Assembly: GCA_014529385.2 (NCBI GenBank)
Contig: CM043944.1
Span: 91,257,914-91,321,913, forward strand
DNA: 64,000 bases
Direction: 5' to 3'
Source: Adiantum capillus-veneris
Lineage: Eukaryota > Streptophyta > Polypodiopsida > Polypodiales > Pteridaceae
Part shown: positions 1-10,786 of the stretch, piece by piece
How positions within the stretch are numbered: position 1 is the first letter of the stretch
Layout of the letters: each line of letters opens with the position of its first letter
The notes under the pieces: generated by a model
What the model saw: only the letters and a program-made list of their open reading frames with translations
Database searches by the model: none
What the model was told of the DNA's origin: nothing
Translations under genes and position numbers: made by a program

Positions 1-1676
1 ATTGTCTAAATCAGACTATAAATCTAGAAGAGAAATTTATAAATCAATTTTATGATTTAGCCAAAAAATTATTAGAGATATAACATGTCAAACTCCATCT
101 AGGGTAAATATCCCACTAGCAGATAGGTAACTCGTAATTTACTAAGGCCAAAATAGGATATTTTGGAACATAAATTAAAGGAGAAATATCTCCAATAATT
201 ATACGATAATTGTGGGAGAATACTAGTAGTACCAGGAAGCTACAAGAGAAATATCTCATCCAAATATTTAACAAGGATACCCATTTACTCCGAAAATCCT
301 TATTTTTGGATAAAAAGAATAAAAGAGATTATTCATTTAATTCTCTAATCGATTAAGTACTTTTATAAAGGCTGCCAATATGGCTCCAAAAAGAACCAGA
401 GGAAATCGTATTTCCAATGAAGAGGATACAATCAACAAAGGAAATAGAGAAACTCATGACCATGAGGCTGGGCCTAGTCATAGGCCTACAAAGGAAAGTC
501 TACAAGCGCCACCACAGCAACAAATGGCTGACCAGTTCACAGATGGATTTCCATTTTGTTTACTTGAGTCTTTAATTAGATTAAAGTTCATCTATAAATT
601 AACATTGTATACGTAAGGACTAGGAAGGATTAACTAGCCGTAAACGGAAGATGACTTCCAAGAAACCAACGAGCAATGGTTGTAAATAAGAAAGAAATGA
701 TTGGGCTACGACTGATTGACTTAGGAAAGAAATGTTTGATCATCCTTAAGACAACTTGTCTCAAGACATCTCTGATTCCTTGAAATATTTTACTCCAGGT
801 AATGAGTAATGATGGCGATTCCGCCATGGATGAGTCGATTTCCTCAGTGCGCGTGGAGTCTTTACCTCGTGCTTGTTTGTGCTTGTGGATATTACTTAGG
901 ATATCAAGTTTATCCTAGAGGAACCGCTCGGTTGTATGGACAGTCGGTTGGCGTATGGGCGCCCGGACTATGGGTGAAGGTTTTTCCACCCCGACTTTTA
1001 ATAAATAAGGAATGGGTGCCGTTTTTTCACCCCTCTATAGGTGGTCTTGAGACACGCCAATACTGGTCAGAGTTACTCCAGCATGACAGTACCTTGTCTT
1101 AAGTCTAAAGATGTCTGTTTGCTAAAAGAATGTTTTCAATACTGTTTTCAATGGCTGTTTTAATGAGATTCAGTTATGAAAGTTAAAAGAAAACATTATT
1201 TTAATTGTGACAAGAATGTGGTAGTAATTAAATAACAAAGCAACATGTGTGATTGCGGGGTGGTAAGTGGGGATTGATTAAGGTTGTCAATCATGGACGG
1301 GTGGACCTGATTAGTCAGGTAACTATCCATTTCTGCGCATTGAAAGCGTCTAGAAACTTTTCCACTTGGAAGAGAAGTCCACCAGCGGCTGTGCCCTCAC
1401 ATATGTTAGGGGGGGAAAAGCGTTGGCTAAGGAAAACTTAATCCGAATGATGGAAGTTTTAGGGCCGGAATAGTTTTTTTTTTTAATTCAGCAAGTTGTT
1501 CTGTTTCCCCTATGAGACAGGACTAGGTCTCCTTCTAGGGCTATAAACCTGAATCATTATTTAAGGGTGAATTCCCTGAATGCTTCTTGTTTAGGGACTC
1601 AGATTTTATTAGGCCTAGAGACCTGTCGAGGATCCCATCCCGCTTTTTGGTGTCGGTGGTTTTTGGGGACCTCACA
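1..1676 (+). repeat. 5' LTR, last 1.68 kb
   Basis: Matches 10157-11806 almost base for base, both beginning attgtctaaatcaga and both ending ggggacctcaca. The end at 1676 is set by the CA terminus followed at once by the primer-binding site. About 2 kb of the 5' LTR lies outside the window. Confidence 0.93.
380..616 (+). other. LTR-resident ORF resembling a gag N-terminus
   Basis: A 78-codon ORF beginning MAPKRTRGN lies inside the 5' LTR, about 12 bp after a TATA-like tataaag. Its opening (Pro/Lys/Arg-rich start, acidic EEDTINK stretch, Gln-rich PPQQQMADQ) is like the start of many gypsy Gag proteins. After about residue 50 it runs into non-Gag-like sequence. The 3' LTR holds the same ORF start (10547) but diverges by frameshift after some 25 residues. 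It may be a gag 5' exon carried within the LTR or a chance likeness; I favour the first, weakly. Confidence 0.35.
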
Positions 1677-1678
1677 AG

Positions 1679-1695
1679 TTGTATCAGAGCATGGT
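1679..1695 (+). other. Primer-binding site (initiator tRNA-Met type)
   Basis: ttgtatcagagcatgg lies two bases after the LTR end. It matches the plant consensus tggtatcagagc for tRNA-iMet priming, with one changed base near its start. Confidence 0.88.
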
Positions 1696-1698
1696 TTA

Positions 1699-2610
1699 AC
1701 AAGGTCCTGACCCTAGGATGAAAAGTTGACAAAAATAGGCACAATAAGTTATTTTTCATTTTTAATTATAGTATATTGTGAGATGAGAATTTCCCTATCA
1801 ATACAGAAAAATGTCCGCCAAGCTTACCGAAAGTTTATGATCTTAAATCATATTCGAGGCTGCTTGCAACTCCAGTAAATTCTTATTTTGCAAGAGCATC
1901 ATGCAATTATTAGATGAAATGTTTTCCCCTCCTCCTACATGGGGAATCAGTTGGTCACAGTTTGGCGGAATTTTCCTGATTGATGCGGGATAGATAGAAG
2001 GTTTGGCACTCAATTTGAAGAGACTCAAATGGGCAGAAACACTTCGGACCATCGAAGTTCTCTTTTTCAGTGGGATTTAAGATCAGGATTAGACTATTAC
2101 TATAGATGGGGTAGAAGTGTCACAAAATCAATGGGTATTTGATCAGGTAGCTAAAGTAATATACCCAGGTAGGATCAAACCCATGAGGATAGGCCCTAAG
2201 TTTAGAGGACCAAAAGATGTTATATTTTTTGATCCCCTGTAACACCCACCAGTGGTTAAGAAGATTCTGGTATAGAGAGTTACATCTTGTATATAGTATG
2301 AGTCCATCTTGTACATAGTATGAGTCAGTCATGATTGTATTAACTCTTGTATATACCATGGTTTTATGAGAATGACATGCTTTGTGTAATTTAAATGGGA
2401 TGGTTATAGTAGTTGTTGGATTTCTATTTTCATTCAAAGTTTTGAAAGTATATAGATTAGAAAAATTGCAAGACAACACAAAATTACTTGTTATCACTAA
2501 AAGATCTTCATTAATTAAAAACCCAGGGTAATGCAAAAAGCCTTTACACTCCCACCCAGGAGAAGAAACTACTACTAAAAAAGGTTCAACTCCCAACTTT
2601 CAAGGGAGAG
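1699..2610 (+). other. Untranslated leader / degraded gag 5' part, no gene seen
   Basis: Between the PBS and the recognisable gag there is about 0.9 kb without a supportable reading frame. A local duplication (tatagtatgagtc and catagtatgagtc, near 2296-2325) is visible. The start of gag is probably lost or too decayed to read here. Confidence 0.5.
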
Positions 2611-3250
2611 GGAACCAGCTTAGAACGTGATGCTGAAGCCTAACTCGACGCCATGGATGAGTATTTCTTGACAGCAGAAATTGCTTCATAAAATCAGGCA
2701 ATGCTAGGAATGTTTCGACTCACTGGAGATTGTAAACTCTGGTGGAAATATTACTATAGAGATAATCCTTCCATTAGTCCATCATGGGAAATAATGAAAC
2801 AGGCAGTGAAAGAAAGATGTCTTTCTCCGGTTCATCAAGCTATTAAAATGAATGAATTTTTCACCCACAGACATTTATGGCTTACTTTAGAAGAATACTA
2901 CACCAAATATGTGTCTTTACAGTGTTATGCACCACCAATGACAATGGAACAACAGATTGCTCGTTTTTGCCAGGGCCTAAACAAACCTTTAAGTACCCAT
3001 TTAGAAGCTATGAGACCCACATCTATTCAAGATGCCCTTCTCAGAGCCAAACCTCTTGCGGCTGAAGGAAACCCCCCCTGCAAGGAACTATTATAACTAC
3101 AATAACTTTAGAGGAAGAAAAAGGGAAAATTTCAACCAAGGAAATCAACGAAGGGCAGTGACAACTGCAACTACTATAGAACAGAATTTTCTAAATATCA
3201 GATGTTATGGATGCAATCGAATGGGGAACTACAGGAGCCGATGCCCCTAG
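2611..3250 (+). pseudogene. gag: gag (capsid and zinc knuckle), broken
   Basis: Retrotransposon Gag of the Retrotrans_gag family: the nucleocapsid precursor that packages element RNA. Recognisable parts are LDAMDEYFLTAE, GDCKLWWKYY (the conserved Trp pair), EEYYTKYVSL and IARFCQGL. Near 3205-3247 there is a CCHC-like knuckle, CYGCNRMGNYRSRC, in which the usual His is Asn. Breaks: in-frame TAA at 2641 and 2689, a frame change at a run of seven C near 3070, and a TAG at 3248 just after the knuckle. Reading continues into protease without a gap after that TAG. Confidence 0.85.
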
Positions 3251-3929
3251 GAGAAAAATCCCCGAGTTGTTGTTGGAACCACTCCTCAGACTCAGATAGG
3301 CCAAGGAAATAATCAAAGAGGTGGAAGAAATAGAGGACGAGGCAAAGGAAGAGGTAGAGGAGCCAGAGCTTATGCTGCAGTAGGAGAGCCAACCTTGATG
3401 GATGAAGAAGATGAAAGAGCTACTCTTTTTGCTGCCATTGATAACCTTGGAGCTCGGCAGCAGTATGTTGTCATCCAAACCACTGCAAACAGAGAAGGTG
3501 AAAAAATTGAACTACTTATAGATTGTGGCAACACACACTGTTTTCTCTCCCCTAAATGCTTAAGGAAACTCAAATTAAACCAATATCCCACCAAGAAATT
3601 AGTGGTAGAACTAGCCTAATGGGAAAGAGGTTCTATCTCAATTTACAGCCGAGAAAGTTGAGTTTGAATTGGGAGGAACCCTTACTTCATCTTACTTTCG
3701 GACTCTACCGGTAGGAATCTATGATGGTATTCTAGGAATGGATTGTTTAATCAAAAATCAAGCCCATATTCACTGTGCTCAAGGGAACCTATCCTTCAAA
3801 AAACACTTAGGTGAAGAAACATTAGTACAAGGATCAAATGGAAAGCCTAAGGCTCATTTAGTTAAAGCTAGTCGACTTTTGAAAGGGTTACGCAATGGGC
3901 AACAGATCTTTGTAGTAAAACTCAATTAG
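3251..3929 (+). pseudogene. Retropepsin (aspartic protease), broken
   Basis: Protease domain of the gypsy polyprotein. An RG-rich linker (GRGKGRGRGARAY) precedes it. The active-site segment reads LLIDCGNTHCF near 3508-3545, so the family D-S/T-G is D-C-G; the distal segment GILGMDCLIKNQAHIHC near 3729-3780 matches the retropepsin C-terminal half. A one-base frame change lies between ELA and NGKE (3612-3618), and a TAG at 3927 separates protease from RT in the same frame. With the changed active-site triplet and the frameshift it should be inactive. Confidence 0.82.
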
Positions 3930-4839
3930 GTGGATGAATCAAAGGAAAACACCACTCCAGAATGGCTTAAACAATTTTTGGATATATTTCTGGAAGATCT
4001 CTCAAATTTACCTCCCCCAAGGGAAATAGACCACGAAATAGAAACCTTTCCAGGTAGTGAACCAATTTCAAAAAGACCTTACAAAATGTCCCTCCCTCAA
4101 GCTATTGAATTGAAAGAACAGCTTCGTCAACTTATTGAACAAGGATTCATAAGACCAAGCATTTCACCCTGGGGAGCGCTTGTTCTATTCCAAAAGAAGA
4201 AGGATGGATCTTTACGTCTCCGCATCGATTATAGGGGACTTAACTAGGTATCAGTAAAGAATAAGTATCCTATTCCTCGCATCGACGCATTACTTAATAG
4301 ATTACATGGAGCCAAGGTATTCACAAAAATTGATCTCAGATCGGGTTACCATCAAATCCGGATTAAGGAAACAGATACTTATAAAACTACATTCAACACC
4401 CGGTATGGGCATTATGAGTTCATCGTGATGCCTTTCAGTCTTACGAATGCTCCGGCTACTTTTAACCGTCTCATACAAGATATATTCATAGAATATATGG
4501 ATGATTTTGTGTTGGTATTTTTTGATGATATCTTGGTATATTCCAAAGATGAAAAAGAGCATGAAGGCCATGTACGTAAAGTACTCCATCTTCTACGCCA
4601 ACATCAGTTGTATGCCAAGATGAGTAAATGTGTGTTCTTCACGCTCGAAGTTAGCTATATTGGATTTATATTAAACCCTGAAGGAATCGCTCTAGACCCC
4701 GCAAAGATTAAGGACATAATAGATTGGCCACAACCCAAGACAGTCAGTGAGATTCGAAGATTCTTGGGCATTACAAGATGGTATAGAATCTTTGTCAAAG
4801 ATTATGCAGTCATCACCGCACCCTTGAGGCATCTACTTA
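3930..4839 (+). pseudogene. pol: Reverse transcriptase, N-terminal and palm parts, cut by an insertion
   Basis: Ty3/gypsy RT. Landmarks in order: IDHEIETFPGSEPISKRPY, the entry motif LRIDYRGLN, DLRSGYHQIRI, the LTNAPATF motif and the catalytic box FFDDILVYS near 4516-4542, where both Asp are kept. The end (VSEIRRFLGITRWYRIFV, then TAPLRHLLN) is the thumb. A single in-frame TAG at 4245 follows GLN, where the family usually has Gln or Lys. The frame is otherwise open to 4839, where a TIR element begins; RNase H resumes at 6168 in register once the insertion is ignored. Confidence 0.92.
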
Positions 4840-6165
4840 ACACTAGGTTGGTAATGGGACACTTTTATGTCCTGTTAAGTGACCATTTTCCTTGAATTAT
4901 GTCAAGAGTTTCAAAATGTATTTTTAGGTGCTATCTATCTAGAAAGTTGTCTCATGAGCTGAAAAAAACTCGACATTTTTTTGGAATATCAATTCCATTT
5001 TTAACATTGTCCTTGCACAACATTTCACAACCTAAACTGTGTGAAAAAACGGGTCCTGTTTTTGCCTTTTTTTTTCAACTTTTTGCAACTATACCACTCT
5101 AGAATTCATGTTTGTGAGGTCTATAATGCTAGAAAACTATCTTTAGTAGTCCTCAACATGTCCTGATGCTTCTAGGGAGAAATAAATATTGAAGTTGTAA
5201 GTTATGACCAAATTACAAAAATTGTCAAATCCTATTTTTTAGCCAATTTTAGCTCTTCTATGATTTTTTTGGTGGATTTCATGATATCCAAATGCATTTT
5301 TGATTTTCTATGTCGCATATTGTAACATAAAGCTAATATTCCTTGAGTTTTGGGGCACGTAATACCCTATTTTTCATAGTATACAACGATGGTTGATTTT
5401 TTCAATTATAGAAGAAAACAAAACATTCTAGTATATCAAGTATAGCTTTTTCAATATTGTTAGTTTCTTCTGACAACTACATGCATTTTGTAGGTAGTAA
5501 CCATATCTAGTCATAAGGATCAAATTTGGCTAGATATTGAATAGTTTCTATGGGATTCTACAACTCATAATGTTGAACCCAGTTTTTTCATGTTTGCTGT
5601 ATTTAACACTTCATCTTTGTCCCCAAGATTCCCCTTGGTAAGAGATGTATTGTTCTTTTGACATTCTCCATGGATCCTTATGACCATAAAGGACAATAGG
5701 GAACTAAGAAAACATGCATATATTATTTTTATTGAGCGTGGCTATAGAAACTTTAATGATATGTTTGCAGAATGGTAAAAATTCAACTTTTTTGTACCTA
5801 TTTATTTTGGCAAAACAAAAAATAGTGAGTGAGAAGCAATCATATGTTCTGATCACCAAACCATTGAAGTTAACTAGGGAATTTATCTCAAGTCCTACAA
5901 AAATCCCTAATCTTATTTTTATGCAACAAAACGTAAGAAATGACTGTTTTGATGAAAATGCACTGGTCCATCAAATTTGGAGGCTTGGTGTGACCAAAAG
6001 ATGAGAAATTTTACAAGTTTCTTATTTTTTCCATGTGTAGTAGGCCTTGAACTATAACCTCATGAAAGGATTTTACAAAATGAGTGGATCTACTATGGTT
6101 TTGGAGGTTTTTTTCAAAACCTTGAAAGGACACTTTTATGTCCTGTTAGGTTACCAACCTAGTGT
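4840..6165. mobile_element. 1.3-kb non-autonomous TIR DNA transposon inside pol
   Basis: The left end ACACTAGGTTGGTAA is exactly repeated in inverse at the right end (TTACCAACCTAGTGT). The flanks are TTAA-like on both sides; skipping the insert restores the pol reading (H-L-L-K-K-T-A) with a 2-bp TA or 4-bp TTAA target duplication. Just inside each end sits ggacacttttatgtcctgtt in the same orientation (4857 and 6128), itself an imperfect inverted repeat. The interior is AT-rich and encodes nothing I can support. TA duplication would suit a Tc1/mariner-type origin, TTAA another; the CACTA letters are probably coincidental because the duplication is not 3 bp. Confidence 0.85.
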
Positions 6166-6167
6166 TA

Positions 6168-6620
6168 AAAAGACAGCCAAACTTACATGGGAAAAAAAAC
6201 AGGAGGACTGTTTCTTCAAACTAAAACAAAATCTCACATCAGCCCTTGTACTCAAACTCCCTGACATCACTCAAGAGTTTGAAGTAGTAACCGATGACAG
6301 CGGCCTTGCTATAGGAGGAGTCTTAAACCAAAGAAGGCAGACCAGTCGCCTTTACTTCTCGAAAATTAAGAATCCACGAGCTGAATTGTCCAACTCATGA
6401 TCTGGAACTCCTAGCCGTCATCCATGCTCTTAAGCTCTGGAGGCACTATCTTCTAGGAGGAAAGTTTCAGTTAATCACTAATCATCAAAGTCTAAAATGG
6501 ATTTTTTCACAAGCAACACTCAACATGAGGCAACAAAGATGGACAGAACTCTTACAGGAATATGATGTTGAAATAAAATATAAACCAAGAAAGGAGAATG
6601 TGGTTGCTGATGCCCTTAGC
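6168..6620 (+). pseudogene. pol: RNase H domain of pol, frameshifted
   Basis: Picks up the pol reading after the TIR insertion: the tether KTAKLTWEKKQEDCF, then VVTDDSGLAIGGVL, whose TDDSG stands in place of the common TDAS catalytic start. A frame change near 6340 separates this from HDLELLAVIHALKLWRHYL and ENVVADALSRKV, the conserved RNase H end. The domain order is normal for Ty3/gypsy and the remainder is easily recognised. Confidence 0.88.
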
Positions 6621-8106
6621 CGTAAGGTTTTTCTTGGGGCCATTTCCATAGTCAAAAATCCAATCCTAAACAAGGTTAAGGAAGCCTCCCTAAAAGATGA
6701 GGATTATCAAAAACTCCTACAGGTTATCAATCAACAGGACCTAAAAGAGAAAGAGAAAGACAGAATCAAGGATTATTCACTTGAAGATGGGCTTCTCTAT
6801 TATAAGTACTGGCTTTACATTCCTAATAAGCCAACATTAAAGGAGTTAATCCTTTATGAAGGACACAATGCTCTAGTCGCCAGTCATCCTGGCTATGCAA
6901 AGACCCTTAATGCCATAAGGAAAAGCTATTTTTGGCCAGGAATGAAAGGGGATATACTTCACTACATCAAACAAGGCCTTTCCTATCAAAGGATTAAGGC
7001 TGAACGAGTAATGATGCTAGGAAAACTTCAACCTCTTGACATTCCTCAAATGAAGTGGGAACTCATTAGCATGGACTTTGTAACAGGCCTTCCTACCATT
7101 CAAGGGGGTTACGACTCCATTATGGTGGTACTGAACATGCTAACTAAAGTGTCTCATTTGATGCCTATGAAAACAACTTACACTGCATCAGACATAAGCC
7201 GCTTATTTATCAAAGAGATCTTTAGACTACACGGGCTTCCTAAGAGAATAGTCAGTGACAGGGATGCAAAATTTACTTCAAAATTTTGGAAAGCTTTATT
7301 TGAATCCTTAGGTACCCAGCTACGTTTCAGTACAGCCTATCACCCTTAGACAGACGGCCACACGAAAAGAGTGAATCAAGTTATTGAAGACATCCTTAGA
7401 GACTAATGTAGTAGAGAACCCCGAAAATAGATACAATTTCTTCCTCTAGTGGAATTCGCCTATAATTCCTCATTCCATAAAAGCATTGGGATGTCACTGT
7501 TTAATGCACTTTATGGGCATGAATGTATATCACCCCTAAACTTTTCCGACCCTACTGCAAGAGTAGAAGCTTCAAAACAAATGTTGGAGGAGATGGATGC
7601 CCAAACCAAAGCAATACGATAGGAAATTCAAGCAACTAAGGACCGCCAAAAACATTATGCTGATAAAAAACGGTATGATCGGGTTTTCAAATCAGGGGAT
7701 AAAGTATTCCTTAGGGTACGGCCAAAGAGAAGCAATTTTATCCTTGGGAAAATTCAAGAAACTAAGTCCCATATATTGTGGACCTTATGAAGTGATAAAA
7801 GTAATCGCTGATCAAGCTTACAAATTAAAGCTACTTGCACACCTCAAGGCCCATAATGTATTCCATATCAGTCTTCTAAAACACTATATTCCAAATCCCA
7901 ATCACGCTCTAGACGACGAACAGATTGTGATGCAGAAGCAAGGAATTCTTGAACTCCAACTAGATTGTATTCTCGATACTAGGGAAAGAAGTCTCCGAAA
8001 CAGAGTTATTAGAGAACATTTAGCAAAATGGAAGGACTACCCCACTGAAAACGCCACATGGGAGGATGAAGTATCACTTCTCAAAGATTTTTCCAAATTC
8101 GGTTGA
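6621..8106 (+). pseudogene. pol: Integrase with C-terminal chromodomain, broken
   Basis: Integrase: HHCC region around HPGYAKTLNAIRKSYFWPG, in which both Cys of the usual C-x2-C are lost (GLSYQR). Catalytic core motifs include WELISMDFVTGLP and IVSDRDAKFTSKFW. Stops: TAG at 7347 (inside the family motif YHPQTDG, at Gln), TAA at 7404, TAG at 7428 (where Trp is usual) and TAG at 7620. A frame change lies near 7730. The end is intact in another frame: GPYEVIKVIADQAYKLKL, HNVFHISLLKHY, then the chromodomain with VIREHLAKWKDYP and ENATWEDE. Chromodomains of this kind are thought to steer integration to marked chromatin. Confidence 0.92.
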
Positions 8107-9139
8107 AATGAGGACATCTCAATTCCTTAAGTTGGGGTGATTGTAAGGTTTCTAGTTTTTGAAACCTTAAAAATTGTACAAAGCCTAATCAAATTAACTT
8201 GGTTGTTAAGGAAACACTATAGAATGATCCACCTATGGCAAATATTGGTATTTTTGGAATCGTAATTAGAGCTTTATTGTGGTTAGAATTTTTCAGAATC
8301 GAATTCCGATAAAATCTGGAAAAGTTACGAGCTCTAAAAGGTTACACTATAAATTTAATTAGTTAAGTAAAATTGAACGGTTTCAGTAATTATTACTGCC
8401 AAAGACTTTTTATCCTAAAGTTCTAGAAATTACAGATATTTCCAAGTTTAATCATTAAAAATCAGGAAAAATAGCAAAATTTGATTCTGGAAGCTGGGGG
8501 GGCTGTGTGGGGCTGTGATGAACCTATCGAAGACAAATTTAGTAGCAAGTGGTGCTAGATGGAAGGTGGGGGCTTGCTTGAAGTGCCAGGACCTGCCAGA
8601 AATAGCCCAGGGGCCCTTAAAAGCTATAAATAGACCCCCCTTCTTCACAAAAAATTAGACTCGGAGCCTTGGAAAAATTCTCTCTCATCTAGAGGGACCT
8701 CTACTCAGAAATCACTAGAGAGCAAAGCTCTAGTTGGTTAATCAACGGTAATTAGCACTAACCCTTTTTAATTAGCAGAATTATATTAATCTATTTATAT
8801 TTTCTTCATTAATTCAATTAATTAAGAATATTAAACCTATTTACACTCTAAAATTCTCTCCTCATTCCAAATTCTCTTCTAGTTATTGACATTAAGCTTT
8901 CGGATACTAATCTAATTGATTATTATAATATATTAGGACTGAAATTACTCATTTTAACCATAAATTAATGATAATTATACTAATTAAATTTAGATTAAGA
9001 TGAGATAATTATTAGAGCTGTGTTAAACTATCAATATGCTAATAAAATTATATTTTAATTTTTTGAATAATTTTATAATTATTTAAGCAGAATTATACTA
9101 TTTTTAAGAGAAACGTAAAGGGGAAGATGATCAAATTAA

Positions 9140-10050
9140 TCCAAAAAGCTTTGAGATAATTGTCACAGGTAAAATACATCTTAAAAAACTTGTGATAATT
9201 ATTTTAACCTCAAATAATTAGTTTACCTAATTATCTCAATAGAAAAACACTATTTTCAAGGGAAAATTAAAAGGGAAAAATAGAAAATTAAACCAAAAAG
9301 CTTTGAAATATTTATCATAAGTAAAAGACATATAAAGAAACCCGTGATAACTATCTTAACCTTTGAGAATTAGTTTAACTAATTATCTCAGAAGAAAAAA
9401 ACTGTTTTAAGAAAAAATAAAAGGGGGAAAATAGCAAACTAGTCCAGAAAGATTTGAGATAATTGTCAAAGATAAAACTCATCTAAACAAACTCATGATA
9501 ATTATCTTTATCTCAAATCATTAGTTTAATTAATTATCTCAGCAAAAATACAGTGTTTTTAAGGGAAAATAAAAGAGATAAAATCGCAAACTAATCCAAA
9601 AAGCTTTCAGATAATTATTATAGAAAAAAATCATTTTAAGAAACCTGTGAAAATCACATTAACTATAGATAATTAGTTTGACTAATTATCTTAGTAGAAA
9701 AACACTATCTTTAAGGGAAAATAAAAGAGGGAAAATAGCAAATAATCCGAAAAGCTTTGAGATAATTATTAGAGGTAAAAAACAACTTGGGAAACCCATG
9801 ATAATTATCTTAACCTAAAATAATTAGTTTACCTAACTATCTTAGTAGAAAAATATTGCTTTTAAGGAAAAATTAAATGGGGAAAAATAGCAAATTAAAA
9901 CTAAAAAGCTTTGAGATAATTATTATAGGTAAAGCGCATCTTAAGGAATCTGTGATAATTATCTTAACCAGAGATAGATAGTTTAGCTAATTATTATAAC
10001 TAATAGTAATTGACTTGGTGTATAAATTGGGGAAAGAAAATTAGTAAATG
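9140..10050 (+). repeat. About six tandem 152-bp AT-rich repeats inside the LTR
   Basis: The phrase agctttgagataatt recurs at about 9146, 9300, 9450, 9602, 9754 and 9908, spaced 150-154 bp. Each unit also carries a gataattatcttaacc-like phrase and a run like aagggaaaataaaag. A further decayed unit follows to about 10130. Confidence 0.88.
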
Positions 10051-10546
10051 AATTTATATAGTTACCCGATAACTACTAGAGATCAAAAATAACTTTTGAA
10101 GGTTGCGAAAATTACCTTAGCCCAAATAATTAGTATAACAGATTACTGTCGCCCAATATTGTCTAAATCAGACCATAAATCTAGAAGGAAAATTTATAAA
10201 TTAGTTTTATGATTTAGCCAAACAATTATTAGAGATATAACATCTCAAACTCCATCTAGGGTAAATATCCCACTAGCAGATAGGTAACTTATAATTTACT
10301 AAGGCTAAAATAGGGTATTTTGGAACATAAATTCAAGGAGAAATTTAGAAAAATAGCTCCAATAACTATACGATAATTTTGGAAGAATACTAATAGTACC
10401 AGGAAGCTACATGAGAAATATCTCATCTAAATATTTAACAATGATACCTATTTACTCTAAAAATCCTTATTTTTGGATAAAAGGAATAAAAGAGATTATT
10501 CATTTAATTCTCTAATCGATTAAGTCCTTTTATAAAGGCTACCAAC

Positions 10547-10786
10547 ATGGATCCAAAAAGAACGAAAGGAAATCCTCTTTCCGATGAAGAGGATACAATC
10601 AACAAAAGAAATAAGCAACTCATGACCATGAGGCTTGGCCTAGTCATAGGCCTACGGAGGAAAGTCTACAGCAGACACCAGTGCAACAGCAAAGGGCTGA
10701 CCAGTCACACAGGTGGATTTCCATTTTTTTCACTTGAGTCTTTAATTAAATTAAATTTCATTTATAAATTAACATTGCATACGTAA
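10547..10786 (+). other. Second copy of the LTR-resident gag-like ORF start
   Basis: Starts MDPKRTKGNPLSDEEDTINK, matching the ORF at 380. A small indel shifts it after about residue 25, so the Gln-rich part is not kept in this frame. Confidence 0.35.

Noticed and set aside
5714-6004. 96-codon ORF inside the TIR element
   Set aside because: No recognisable motif; AT-rich composition gives such ORFs by chance.
9140-10050. Regular repeats reminiscent of a CRISPR array
   Set aside because: The unit is a continuous 152-bp tandem repeat inside an LTR, with no unique spacers and no cas genes; the DNA is plant nuclear.
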